A program made the position numbers and the translations under genes. Of a stretch of 64,000 nt of DNA, positions 36,184 to 47,172 are shown in pieces. Position 1 is the first letter of the stretch. The number at the start of each line of letters is the position of its first letter. A model generated the notes under the pieces. That model was not told where the DNA came from. It saw only the letters and a program-made list of their open reading frames with translations, and did no database searches. The stretch is from the NCBI GenBank assembly GCA_947561585.1, contig CANNZV010002491.1:1-64000 (forward strand). The letters run 5' to 3'. This DNA comes from Caprella mutica (Eukaryota; Arthropoda; Malacostraca; Amphipoda; Caprellidae).

Positions 36184-39100
36184 ATGAATTCAATTGTTAT
36201 TTCAATCCTTTTTATTGCGTTCACTTTATGGACGGGCCATGTGAATTCTAAAATGCGATTTCATGCTCATAAAAACTACCAGATTTATGACGCACTTGTG
36301 CATTTTCGTTATCAAAACTTGGACTCAAGATGTGAGTATCTTTTCGGGATATATTAATTCTTGTGTAGAAAACTGTGGCTAAAACATTCTATTACTCAAA
36401 TACTGTCACAAATAATTTTTTAGTGAAGCCAGACTTCTGGTGTCTAATTATTTTTTAAATCTGTCTTTTTTATAAATTGGAACCTTTTTGGTGTTGTACT
36501 ATCTGGCAGAACAACATCACAGTTACTCTTTTCTCTGATAGTACATCATCACAGTGACTCTTTTCTCTGATGGTACATCATCACAGTGACTCTTTTCTCT
36601 GATAATACATCATCACAGTTACTCTTTTCTCTGATAGTACATCATCACAGTGACTCTTTTCTCTGATAGTACATCATCACGGTGACTCTTTTCTCTGATA
36701 GTACATCATCACAGTGACTCTTTTCTCTGATAGTACATCATCACAGTGACTCTTTTCTCTGATAGTACATCATCACAGTGACTCTTTTCTCTGATAATAC
36801 ATCATCACAGTGACTCTTTTCTCTGATAGTACATCATCACAGTGACTCTTTTCTCTGATAGTACATCATCACAGTGACTCTTTTCTCTGATAGTACATCA
36901 TCACAGTGACTCTTTTCTCTGATAGTACATCATCACAGTGACTCTTTTCTCTGATAATACATCATCACAGTGACTCTTTTCTCTGATAATACATCATCAC
37001 AGTGACTCTTTTCTCTGATAGTACATCATCACAGTTACTCTTTTCTCTGATAGTACATCATCACGGTGACTCTTTTCTCTGATAGTACATCATCACAGTG
37101 ACTCTTTTCTCTGATAGTACATCATCACAGTGACTCTTTTCTCTGATAGTACATCATCACAGTGACTCTTTTCTCTGATAATACATCATCACAGTGACTC
37201 TTTTCTCTGATAGTACATCATCACAGTGACTCTTTTATCTGATAGTACATCATCACAGTGACTCTTTTCTCTGATAGTACATCATCACGGTGACTCTTTT
37301 CTCTGATAGTACATCATCACGGTGACTCTTTTCTCTGATAGTACATCATCACAGTGACTCTTTTCTCTGATAGTACATCATCACAGTTACTCTTTTCTCT
37401 GATAGTACATCATCTCAGTGACTCTTTTCTCTGATAGTACATCATCACAGTTACTCTTTTCTCTGATAGTACATCATCACGGTGACTCTTTTCTCTGATA
37501 GTACATCATCACAGTGACTCTTTTCTCTGATAGTACATCATCACAGTGACTCTTTTCTCTGATAGTACATCATCACAGTGACTCTTTTCTCTGATAGTAC
37601 ATCATCACGGTGACTCTTTTCTCTGATAGTACATCATCACAGTGACTCTTTTCTCTGATAGTACATCATCACAGTTACTCTTTTCTCTGATAGTACATCA
37701 TCACGGTGACTCTTTTCTCTGATAGTACATCATCACAGTGACTCTTTTCTCTGATAGTACATCATCACAGTGACTCTTTTCTCTGATAGTACATCATCAC
37801 AGTGACTCTTTTCTCTGATAGTACATCATCACGGTGACTCTTTTCTCTGATAGTACATCATCACAGTGACTCTTTTCTCTGATAGTACATCATCACAGTG
37901 ACTCTTTTCTCTGATAGTACATCATCACAGTGACTCTTTTCTTCTGAAATATATGCTAAAAACTAAAAAAATATCTTGAAGATCATTTATATAACTTCCC
38001 TTTAATATATTTTACAGGTAAATGCATTGAAGATTGTCGGGTTTTACCTAACTGCAGAGCTGTAACTGTTGTGGAGACAAATAACCAGCAGTACAACTGC
38101 TCTTTCTCTAGACATCTCCTAACTAGTAGAAACCTGCAAGAAATGGAAGTCAACTCCGGATTCACGTTTTTACTAAGTAATTATAAATTGTTATATATTT
38201 TAAACCATCCTCTACTAACAGCTGTTAAAATTGCAAAAAAAAAACATTTTTTTCAATTAGAATCAGTAGAACAACGTTTTTAAAAGAAATGCAACAATAA
38301 TAATGTTTATTAATCTTGCACCCAGACCAATTTCAAAATAACTAATAGCATTACAATTACATAAGTTTCATTTGGAAATTGGAAATTTGTAAACTGTCTA
38401 AAAACAACATTTTTTATAAATGTAAATGTTGTTAGAATGTGCCTATTTATTCTGGAAAGCCTATAAACACAAAAATAAATTAAATGACTGGCAATTTTCC
38501 GCCAATCAATTTTCTGGACACCATCATCACTATAGCTTGTGAAAGCTTATTTTTCTAAACCCATTTGATGATGATACAAACAACCTATAAGTGTCACTCT
38601 TCATTCTCAGGACCATACTGCAAACCTCCAAGGATCTATGTTGGTAAATCCTGCATTGACATTTCTGAAACCCAAACACAAGTTAAATGTCCCGAAGGAT
38701 TGATTCTCTACTACCCTGAAGAAGCATCTGAACTCTCACTGATGAGAAACTACCTGAAAAAACTAAGTAAGTTTTAGAATATAAATGACAAAGCATATAT
38801 CATATAAGATGTAGTATGAACTATCCTTTTGAATTTTCATTTTAATTATGAATTATTTTAAACACTTCGATAAAATTATTAAAAAAAGAATATTACGTTC
38901 TGTTATTTTTAAACTACTTTAAGAATGTCAGTTTTTATGCACATGTGTTTTGATTCTGTGCTAATTTCACATAATTTCATTATGATAATATATAATATAT
39001 ATAAAATAATTTGAGATATATAATACAGTTATACCGCTAAAAAGAGCAGTATTATAATTCTGTATGTAGCTATTAAGAATTTTTTACAATTTGTTATTTG

Positions 39101-39367
39101 AATTACATTTATCATACTAGATTGCATCATATACTTATAACTATTGCAGACAAGCCAGGATCATCTTATTTGATTGGTTTGAGTGATGTGGAAGGTGTTT
39201 GGACATGGCCGAATGGCAACAGCATAACAGAAGCTGAGGCAAAATTCTGGATAAATCGATATTTTGTCTACCCTTGTGTTTCCCTATTTCACAAGTTAGG
39301 CTACCTTATGAATGACCATAATTGCACTGCTGGTATACCATATACCATCTGTAAGATTCCGATATAA
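36184..39367 (+). CDS. Secreted PAN-CTLD lectin-like protein, copy 3
   Basis: Exons 36184-36331, 38018-38176, 38611-38766 and 39150-39367 (stop TAA); 681 nt, 226 residues. Splice sites: donors T|GTGAGT, A|GTAATT and A|GTAAGT; acceptors CAG; phase 1 throughout. Signal peptide MNSIVISILFIAFTLWTGHV. The mature N-terminus (HKNYQIYDALVHFRYQNLD) differs strongly from those of copies 1 and 2. The PAN-like module has CIEDCRVLPNCRAVTVVE and C-S-F-S. The CTLD has CPEGLILYYPEEASEL, YLIGL, a short loop, TWPNGN, KFW, PCVS, LMNDHNC and YTICKI. No EPN/QPD. Intron 1 holds the longest minisatellite of the three. AATAAA at 39597-39602 and 39615-39620. Confidence 0.85.
36509..37946. repeat. 32-bp minisatellite in intron 1 of copy 3 (about 45 units)
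   Basis: Very regular 32-bp units; variants CACGGTGAC, CAGTTACTC and TGATAATA recur in groups, so higher-order blocks of several units were duplicated together (compare 37000-37200 with 37440-37640 and 37660-37840). Nearly every unit keeps TGATAG or TGATAA. Confidence 0.95.
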
Positions 39368-39972
39368 ACTCTTATCCAGTCTGGAAAATCATGATCGGCA
39401 AATCGAGTTGTGTTGGCAATGACGGTAAATAGTGATCATATTTCATTACATGGTTTCATAAATTCAGACGTTGCTGTCGCTGATGTATGACTGAAAAAAT
39501 TAGACTTGAGTGTTTCAATTTATGATGTAATTATCACTTTCGGGCTCTCAATCGTCTACCAATTTATTTCTTTGACTAAATTATCGCCCTCATCTAAATA
39601 AATAGAAGTTAGCGAATAAAAATCTTTAACTATAATAATTCCTTCATGAATATGTTCATTTCCAATATAAAAATATTTTCTTCACTGATTTGATATAGTT
39701 TTATCATTTTATTACAATGTACGTTGGTTTTTAATAATATCTATTCATTTTATACACATTATTATATATACCTTATTTATATATTTATGTGAAATTCGTT
39801 TAATTTATATTAACACAACGGTATGCCCATAACGATTACGTTCTTCCGTCTAAAATTTAAAAATAATGTCTCTACTGCATTATTTTCTATCGATATAGTG
39901 CTGCAATCATAATGTTTTTACGGAATATGTTTTCAACATAACTCTTCTATGATTGGTCGGCAAAGAGAAGTA
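39368..39972 (+). other. 3' UTR and flank of copy 3
   Basis: Conserved 3' UTR with two AATAAA words (39597-39602, 39615-39620), followed by AT-rich spacer without coding signal. Confidence 0.55.
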
Positions 39973-40021
39973 GCCAACAGGGGCGGAGCACTAAACTGTT
40001 AGTGCTCCGCCCCCTGTTGGC
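39973..40021. other. Strong GC-rich hairpin
   Basis: GCCAACAGGGGCGGAGCACT and its complement face each other across a 4-base loop (ACTG); stem of about 22 bp with one extra C. It stands out in AT-rich DNA. It could be a short fold-back element or a transcribed hairpin; no flanking TA duplication is seen. Confidence 0.65.
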
Positions 40022-40914
40022 ACCTCCTCCTTGCATACACTTATAGTTGAAATATATTACATTCCAAATAATAGAAACAACGAGTTTCTCAACATAGTTT
40101 GTTTGTTGTAATGTAAGGTAGTTTGTTGTTCTGCACATTTAATTTTTATTAGTTGCCTGAATTATATGTAATGATCCAATTTTCAGTTTGGAAAATAAAT
40201 AGATGAACTTTATTAATTAATTATTTATTCTTCTAATTAATATCAATGAGAAAATTGGGATTCAGGAACTTGCTTCAAATATTAGGTTAATCTTTAATTA
40301 ACATATATGTAATATACATAATCTTTTATCATACAGTATTAACAAGTACATACTTAAACTAAATTTAATTAAATAACTATTGCAAACCAGTTATTCTTAA
40401 CAGGCAAATGCACTAGTGACATATAGATTGTGTGTTATAGATAGATAGAGATATACACACATAAATAATTCAATATATCCCTTCTAATATCATTTAAATA
40501 ATACTTCTATAAGTACATAAATATATAATCATACTAATTCGATAACTTATAAAATTTATAATATAATTAGAAAAAAATATAAAAATAATATGATATTTTC
40601 TGTCGAAATCAATATGAATAAAATAATAAATTTTAATGAAAGATTTTACAATCATTATTAACCTTCTCCTGTAATTTTCATTGGGGTTATATGTCAATTA
40701 CTGTAGGCAACGATTTAACCCTGAAAATCATTTACTGTACTGTAATTATTTCAAAGTATTATTATTTATGAAGAAAATTATAATATAAATGTATACGAAG
40801 TACAAGTTTCGAGAGAAAAGTTATGTTGGGAACATAGAAGATTAAAAAGGGACCCAACAACATAGTACCCACCATACTTTTTTTTCTTACTTCGAATTAA
40901 TTAATAATTCCACC
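40022..40914. other. 3' flank of copy 3, non-coding
   Basis: Shares the AACCAGTTATTCTTAACAGG landmark (about 40385) with the flanks after copies 1 and 2. No gene seen. Confidence 0.5.
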
Positions 40915-41010
40915 AATAATTGATATCTGACCTGACAACTCTATTTAATATTCACAGATCTATGATAGAATACTCTGTCCAATATTTGAGTAATGAACTA
41001 ATTGTATTCT
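40915..41010 (+). repeat. Truncated upstream flank of a further gene unit
   Basis: ATTGATATCTGACCTGACAACTC, TTTAATATTCAC and CCAATATTTGAGTAATGAA correspond to the far-upstream flank of copies 1 (about 15365-15450) and 2 (about 25985-26080). Homology ends near 41010, before any CCAAT box, leader or exon. Confidence 0.55.
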
Positions 41011-41377
41011 ACCAATACAGGTTGCCAAGAGAAACGACTGTAAATACGCCCTATATGTACCCTCATATAATTTATAGAGGGGCCAAAGAAGATTGAACAG
41101 TCAATCTTCGGTCGCCTGATTAAGTTTAGGCGCGGTATTCGAATAGTTATTTAATCTCGCAGTACTCGGAAAGTGGGTCTTAGCATAGACAATGTATAGG
41201 TCAATTTAAAATGTCAGAGAGTAAAATTTGAACTAGAAACCATCACTTTTATGATACTTTGGATGTCTGAAAACAACAAATTATACCCAATGGTATTTTT
41301 TTTGATAGATATGAGGAAATTGGTACATATGTTAACCCCCACTTTATTAATACTGTGGATGTCCGAGTACTGAAAAG

Positions 41378-41583
41378 TACGTAAAGGATTTTTTAAGTCT
41401 TTCCACCAGACTTTTTGTTAAGCTCCTCCTACTTTCCTGGTATCCATGATACCTGTAGGTATCATGGATACCAACTGAAATAAATAATAATTATATAGTT
41501 TTTCTTATATTCTAGTGGAAAAAGCAGGAGGAACTTAGCAGAAAGTCTGGGGGAAAGACTTAAAAAACCCTGCGTGTGTACGG
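41378..41583. mobile_element. Second copy of the palindromic MITE at 5659-5918
   Basis: Shares AGTCTTTCCACCAGACTTTTT, AGCTCCTCCTACTTT, GATACCTGTAGGTATC and the closing GTGTGTACGG. About 50 bp of the left arm are missing. Confidence 0.75.
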
Positions 41584-42238
41584 CTCTATAGCCTATCCTT
41601 TTTTTGGTAGTGATGAGGAATGTGTTGTGGCTGTGGCTGTTTGGTACAGATAGGCAGTCACTTCATTACAGGAGATTAGAGGACACCATTGTAGGGAATT
41701 AATTTCCTTGTCATGAATAACAGAGAGAAGGGAAAGAAAAAGACACTCTTAGAAAGTATATTGTTAGACAGTATATTACACGTTATATACAGACAATATG
41801 TTAATTAATATACGGTAATTATGAGACTATAGAATAGGGTATACTATATGAGTAAAACTAGGATATAAGTAACTTTTTAATATCAGATAATTTTCTCCCA
41901 AATTAATTAATAAATAAAATAAAAAAATGTAAAAGAAATGCTGCTGATTTTTTAATATTTCGTTTTGCTCCAAATTGATATCTATTAGTGTCGAAAGCAC
42001 TACTTTCCTCTCTGTAGACTAATATGAAGGTTACTGCTAAATCTTACTCCTAGTTTGATGAGTCGTGCGGGAGTCGTTAAGGTAGCGATATCTGATCATG
42101 ATGGCCCCATCGTAGCGTCCTAATCGACCATCAATATGGACACTTTGTATCGAAGCATTCTAATTGAATAATGCACATTATTGATGACACTAATATTCAA
42201 AGTCCATAACTATCAATTGGCACTAATTGCATCACTTT
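41584..42238. other. Non-coding spacer before the gap
   Basis: No coding signal; ends at the assembly gap. Confidence 0.5.
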
Positions 42239-42951
42239 NNNNNNNNNNNNNNNNNNNNNNNNNNNNNNNNNNNNNNNNNNNNNNNNNNNNNNNNNNNNNN
42301 NNNNNNNNNNNNNNNNNNNNNNNNNNNNNNNNNNNNNNNNNNNNNNNNNNNNNNNNNNNNNNNNNNNNNNNNNNNNNNNNNNNNNNNNNNNNNNNNNNNN
42401 NNNNNNNNNNNNNNNNNNNNNNNNNNNNNNNNNNNNNNNNNNNNNNNNNNNNNNNNNNNNNNNNNNNNNNNNNNNNNNNNNNNNNNNNNNNNNNNNNNNN
42501 NNNNNNNNNNNNNNNNNNNNNNNNNNNNNNNNNNNNNNNNNNNNNNNNNNNNNNNNNNNNNNNNNNNNNNNNNNNNNNNNNNNNNNNNNNNNNNNNNNNN
42601 NNNNNNNNNNNNNNNNNNNNNNNNNNNNNNNNNNNNNNNNNNNNNNNNNNNNNNNNNNNNNNNNNNNNNNNNNNNNNNNNNNNNNNNNNNNNNNNNNNNN
42701 NNNNNNNNNNNNNNNNNNNNNNNNNNNNNNNNNNNNNNNNNNNNNNNNNNNNNNNNNNNNNNNNNNNNNNNNNNNNNNNNNNNNNNNNNNNNNNNNNNNN
42801 NNNNNNNNNNNNNNNNNNNNNNNNNNNNNNNNNNNNNNNNNNNNNNNNNNNNNNNNNNNNNNNNNNNNNNNNNNNNNNNNNNNNNNNNNNNNNNNNNNNN
42901 NNNNNNNNNNNNNNNNNNNNNNNNNNNNNNNNNNNNNNNNNNNNNNNNNNN
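42239..42951. other. Assembly gap (713 N)
   Basis: Unsequenced. Its right border is directly at a tandem array, so the array probably extends into it. Open frames across it are meaningless. Confidence 0.99.
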
Positions 42952-42961
42952 ATTGGTTGTT

Positions 42962-44145
42962 ACTGGGTATAATTCGAATTATAGTCTTCAATCCTCCTTT
43001 CGTACAGTGGAATATAGTTATCATTCGTATAGTCTCAGGGTATAATTCGAATCATGGTCTTCAATCCTCCTTTCGTACAGTGGAATATAGTTATCATTCG
43101 TATAGTCTCAGGGTATAATTCGAATCATGGTCTTCAACCCTCCATTCCTACAGCAGAATATAGTTATCGTTCATAGTCTCTGGGTATAATTCGAATCATG
43201 GTCCTCAACCCTCCATTCGGACAGCAGAATATAGTTATCGTTCGTAGTCTCTGGGTATAATTCGAATCACGGTCTTCAAACCTCCATTCGGACAGCAGAA
43301 TATAGTTATCATTCATAGTATCTGGGTATAATTCGAATCACGGTCTTCAATCCACCATTCGGACAGCAGAATATAGTTATCATTCGTATAGTCTCAGGGT
43401 ATAATTCGAATCACGGTCTTCAACCCTCCAGTCGGACAGCAGAATATAGTTATCGTTCGTAGTCTCTGGGTATAGTTCGAATCATGGTCTTCAAACCTCC
43501 ATTCGGACAGCAGAATATAGTTATCATTCATAGTATCTGGGTATAATTCGAATCACGGTCTTCAATCCACCATTCGGACAGCAGAATATAGTTATCATTC
43601 GTATAGTCTCAGGGTATAATTCGAATCACGGTCTTCAACCCTCCAGTCGGACAGCAGAATATAGTTATCGTTCGTAGTCTCTGGGTATAGTTCGAATCAT
43701 GGTCTTCAACCCTCCATTCGTACAGCAGAATAAAGTTATCATTCATAGTCTCAGGGTATAATTCGAATCACGGTCTTCAATCCACCATTCGGACAGCAGA
43801 ATATAGTTATCGTTCGTAGTCTCTGGGTATAATTCGAATCACGGTCTTCAACCCTCCATTAAGACAGCAGAATATAGTTAATGTTCGTAGTCTCTGGGTA
43901 TAATTCGAATCACAGTCTTCAACCCTCCATTCGGACAGCAGAATATAGTTATCGTTCGTAGTCTCTGGGTATAATTCGAATCACGGTCTTCAACCCTCCA
44001 TTAAGACAGCAGAATATAGTTATCATTCATAGTCTCTGGGTATAATTCGAATCATGGTCCTCAACCCTCCATTCGTACAGCAGAATATAGTTATCGTTCG
44101 TAGTCTCTGGGTATAATTCGAATCACGGTCTTCAATCCACCATTC
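42962..44145. repeat. About 72-bp satellite array (about 16 units)
   Basis: Units start GGGTATAATTCGAATCACGG and end with TTATCGTTCGTAGTCTCT; period 70-73 bp. Larger blocks repeat (compare 43260-43460 with 43495-43690). Starts at the gap edge. Confidence 0.95.
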
Positions 44146-45583
44146 AATATTCCAATAATCCACTAATGAAAGTTTCAATGGCTTTCAATGGGGGTGGGAT
44201 TTTATTTTCTCGTTTGATATCTGAGGTTTACTCACTGAGAGATTTAATCACGTTAGATACCTGATAGAAAGGGGGATGTAATAATAAAAGAATTATACTT
44301 CCATTGATAGATTATGGGGGAATTACTTTTCTCTGGCTTCAAAGGAAAAAAGTTCATTGATTTTATTTCAATAGCATTGATATTATTTTCTCTTTGAAGT
44401 GATATTATTGGAAAAAGGATATTAGAGATTTCGTGTTCGGATAAAGACTTTTCGGATTTTAATTTGCGTTTTAAAAATTACTTCATTGAAATAATCTAAG
44501 ATGTTAAATTATGTAAAGTAAAAAGTACTATTGTATATCAAATAATTATTATTCTGAGCAGTTAAATGATGTAAATCTTTCATTAATGTGAATTCTATTA
44601 ATATATCCTTCCATTGTACCTTTCGAAATAAGATGGAACACGTGCTTCAGTTTTTTTTTCAATAGAACATGATTATCGATTAGGATCAAAAACTACGTCA
44701 GTCGCCTTAAAAGGCAATAAAGAACAAAATGAAAAAGTATTTTTGCCAGAGGCTACTAGGGTAATTTCCTAGTTATCGGAGGTTTCACAATATCGATCAG
44801 ATGAGAAAATTTTTATATTAGGATTATTTAACTTTGTATTGTAATTGATATCCATGATCTTTGCAAGTATACCAATTAAATCAAAAGTTAGATAAAAAAA
44901 TTGTAATCTTTTCTTATATGATCGATATGTGTAATTGACCGGTAGCTCGTACCTCACCCTAAGTCTTTATAAAAGATAATATGTGTTTTTTTTAAATCAA
45001 ACAGAACAGGTTCGAGAATCTGTTATTTCTAATAATAAAATCCCTCCTCCTCCTGTATCAACACAATCAAGGGGGACGGGCTACATATGGACGGGCTCTC
45101 GAGTTTCAAACAGATAATTTCGAGACATTCAATTCTAGTGAAGATTTTGGGGATTTTGAAATCAATATGTAGATTAGTTTAACTTAGTTCACCTCATTGT
45201 ATTTAGTTAGTTAAGTTAGTTTACTTTAACTCATTATATTTCCTTTTATAGTATTCCTTATTAAAACTTGAAAATATAATAGATTACAGTTTGATGATTT
45301 GTAAATCGATATAAATCGGAATATTTGAAGGGTTAAGTTTAAAGCTTCTTATTTGGCTTTGAAATATAACTTTTTCTATTTATAATTATACTATACTGAT
45401 GAGAATATGGCTATTTATTTTTTCACTTTTAAGAATATTTTCTATTAAAATTAATAAGAATATAAAATTGGCAAGTATTAAAAAAAATGTATATATATTT
45501 ATGTATAGTAAAATAGTTCCATTCTCGAGATTAATAATTTTCGGAATAATAATATTATTAACATTAACAATTAGTATCATAGA
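44146..45583. other. Non-coding spacer
   Basis: AT-rich, no recognisable gene. Short open frames (for example 45399-45629) consist of Ile/Leu/Lys/Asn-rich low-complexity sequence. Confidence 0.5.
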
Positions 45584-45585
45584 TA

Positions 45586-47170
45586 CACTGCGACCAGAAT
45601 TATTAGTCCAAAGAGTTTTTTGCCCATAACTCTAAAACCGTTTGCGGAAGATTTCCGAAATTTCAACCATAGGTGTAGAAGAGTATGAGACACGTTCTAA
45701 CTAATTTTCAAAGTTGTACTCTTCTTTGTTTTGAATTTATTTAATATTTCCTTTTTTCAGGTGACCATAATTATTAGTCCAGTACATAATTTTTATTTAA
45801 TTAGTTGAAAATGGGGCGTGGAAAGGACCTTTCAGAGCAAGAAAAAAACCTTATCATCAAGTTAACAGCTAAGAAGAAGCCTCAAGCTGAAATAGCTGCA
45901 CAAATTGGACGCCATGTAAAAACCATCAAGCGTTTTTTGGAAAATCCGAAAATTCGTAAAGAACGCAAGGATAAAGGCAAATTGAAGAAACTATCAGAAA
46001 GGGATGTGCGCCGCCTGAAGGCTACATTGAAGAAGAACCCTGGTTCAACAAGCAAGGACATTTTTTCCGCTTCCGGGGTCGCAGATGTGTCTAAATCGAC
46101 CCGCAATTCAGTTCTTGGAAAATTTGCTAAACAAAAAAAAGCCACTATAACTCCTCCTCTCACCCCAAAACACAAAGAGAGGCGTCTAGATTGGGCCAAG
46201 AGATATATGAGAACCTCTCCAAAGCTTATATTATTCACTGACGAATGTAGAGCAACTTTGGATGGCCATGATGGATAGTCCAAAGGATGGGTGTTTGGGG
46301 ATGACCCTTCCCAAATGCGTTTGCGACGTCAGCAAGGTGGTGGAGGGGTGATGTTTTGGGCGGGAATTATAGGGGATGTACTCATTGGTCCTGTGAAGGT
46401 GCAAGAAGGTGTTAAACTCGATTCTAAGCGCTACTGTGAGTTCATTGATTCTGCTCTTTCAGACTGGTTAGATGACCTGCCTTTGGAACAACGCCGTAAA
46501 ATCATATTTATGCAAGATAATGCTCCGTCGCATGCAGCAAAGAAAACCAAAGAGTTCTTGCACTCACTGGGCTTCAAGAATAACACCCTGATGGACTGGC
46601 CTGCCTGCTCACCCGATTTAAATCCCATTGAAAATTTATGGGCCATCATCAAAAGAAGTGTTTACAGCAATGGGAAGCAGTATTCATCAAAAAATGATCT
46701 CTGGGCTGCCATACAGAATGCTGCGAAGGCTGTGGATCCTTCTACTATCAAAAAACTAACAGATTCTGTCACTGAACGAATGTTTCAAGTCATAAAATCC
46801 CAAGGATCTCACATTGGGAAATAATCATGATTTCTGCCATATTAAATTCACTATTGACCACTTTCTTGTGTTTACAAAGTGTATTTGTATTTGGTATTTG
46901 ATGTTAAAAGTTTTGTTATTTAAAAAATTCGTTTATTTATCCTTGTAACAAATTTATAAAGAAACGAAAAAATCGGGACTAATAATTCTGGTCACCTGAA
47001 AAATGGAAATATTAAATAAATTAAAAATTAAAAAGAGTTAACCTTCGTATAATGACACGAATGTGTCTCATATTCTTCTACACTTATGGTGAAAATTTCG
47101 TAAATTTACCGCTGCCCGTTTTTGAGATATAGTCAATAAACACTTAGGACTAATAATTCTGGTCGCAGTG
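45586..47170 (+). mobile_element. Nearly intact Tc1-like element with IR/DR ends
   Basis: 1585 bp, flanked by TA (45584-45585 and 47171-47172). Terminal inverted repeats are about 195 bp (45586-45780 and 46976-47170). Each has an outer site (ACCAGAATTATTAGTCC) and an inner site (GACCATAATTATTAGTCC or its complement) about 170 bp apart. This inverted-repeat/direct-repeat layout is known from other Tc1-type elements. One transposase gene lies between. Confidence 0.9.
45811..46824 (+). pseudogene. Tc1-like transposase (DD37E spacing) with one in-frame stop
   Basis: From ATG at 45811 one frame runs to TAA at 46822-46824 (338 codons), broken only by TAG at 46276-46278, where relatives have tryptophan. 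N-terminal part: two helix-turn-helix-like regions (DLSEQEKNLIIKL, then KLSERDVRRLKATLKKNPG). Catalytic part: LFTDECRATLDG, then MQDNAPSH and SPDLNPIENLW. By hand count 37 residues separate the second aspartate from the glutamate. The enzyme cuts and pastes the element at TA. The ATG at 45811 is chosen because the family starts MGRG-K; an upstream TTG in frame is not needed. The single nonsense change suggests recent activity. Confidence 0.9.
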
Positions 47171-47172
47171 TA

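Noticed and set aside
36509..37946. CRISPR-like regularity of 32-bp units
   Set aside because: Units are contiguous with no unique spacers, there are no cas genes, and the array is in an intron of a spliced eukaryotic gene. It is a minisatellite.
42181..43045. Open frames of more than 260 codons
   Set aside because: They consist of N from the assembly gap.
45882..46283. 133-codon frame on the minus strand
   Set aside because: Antisense shadow of the Tc1-like transposase.
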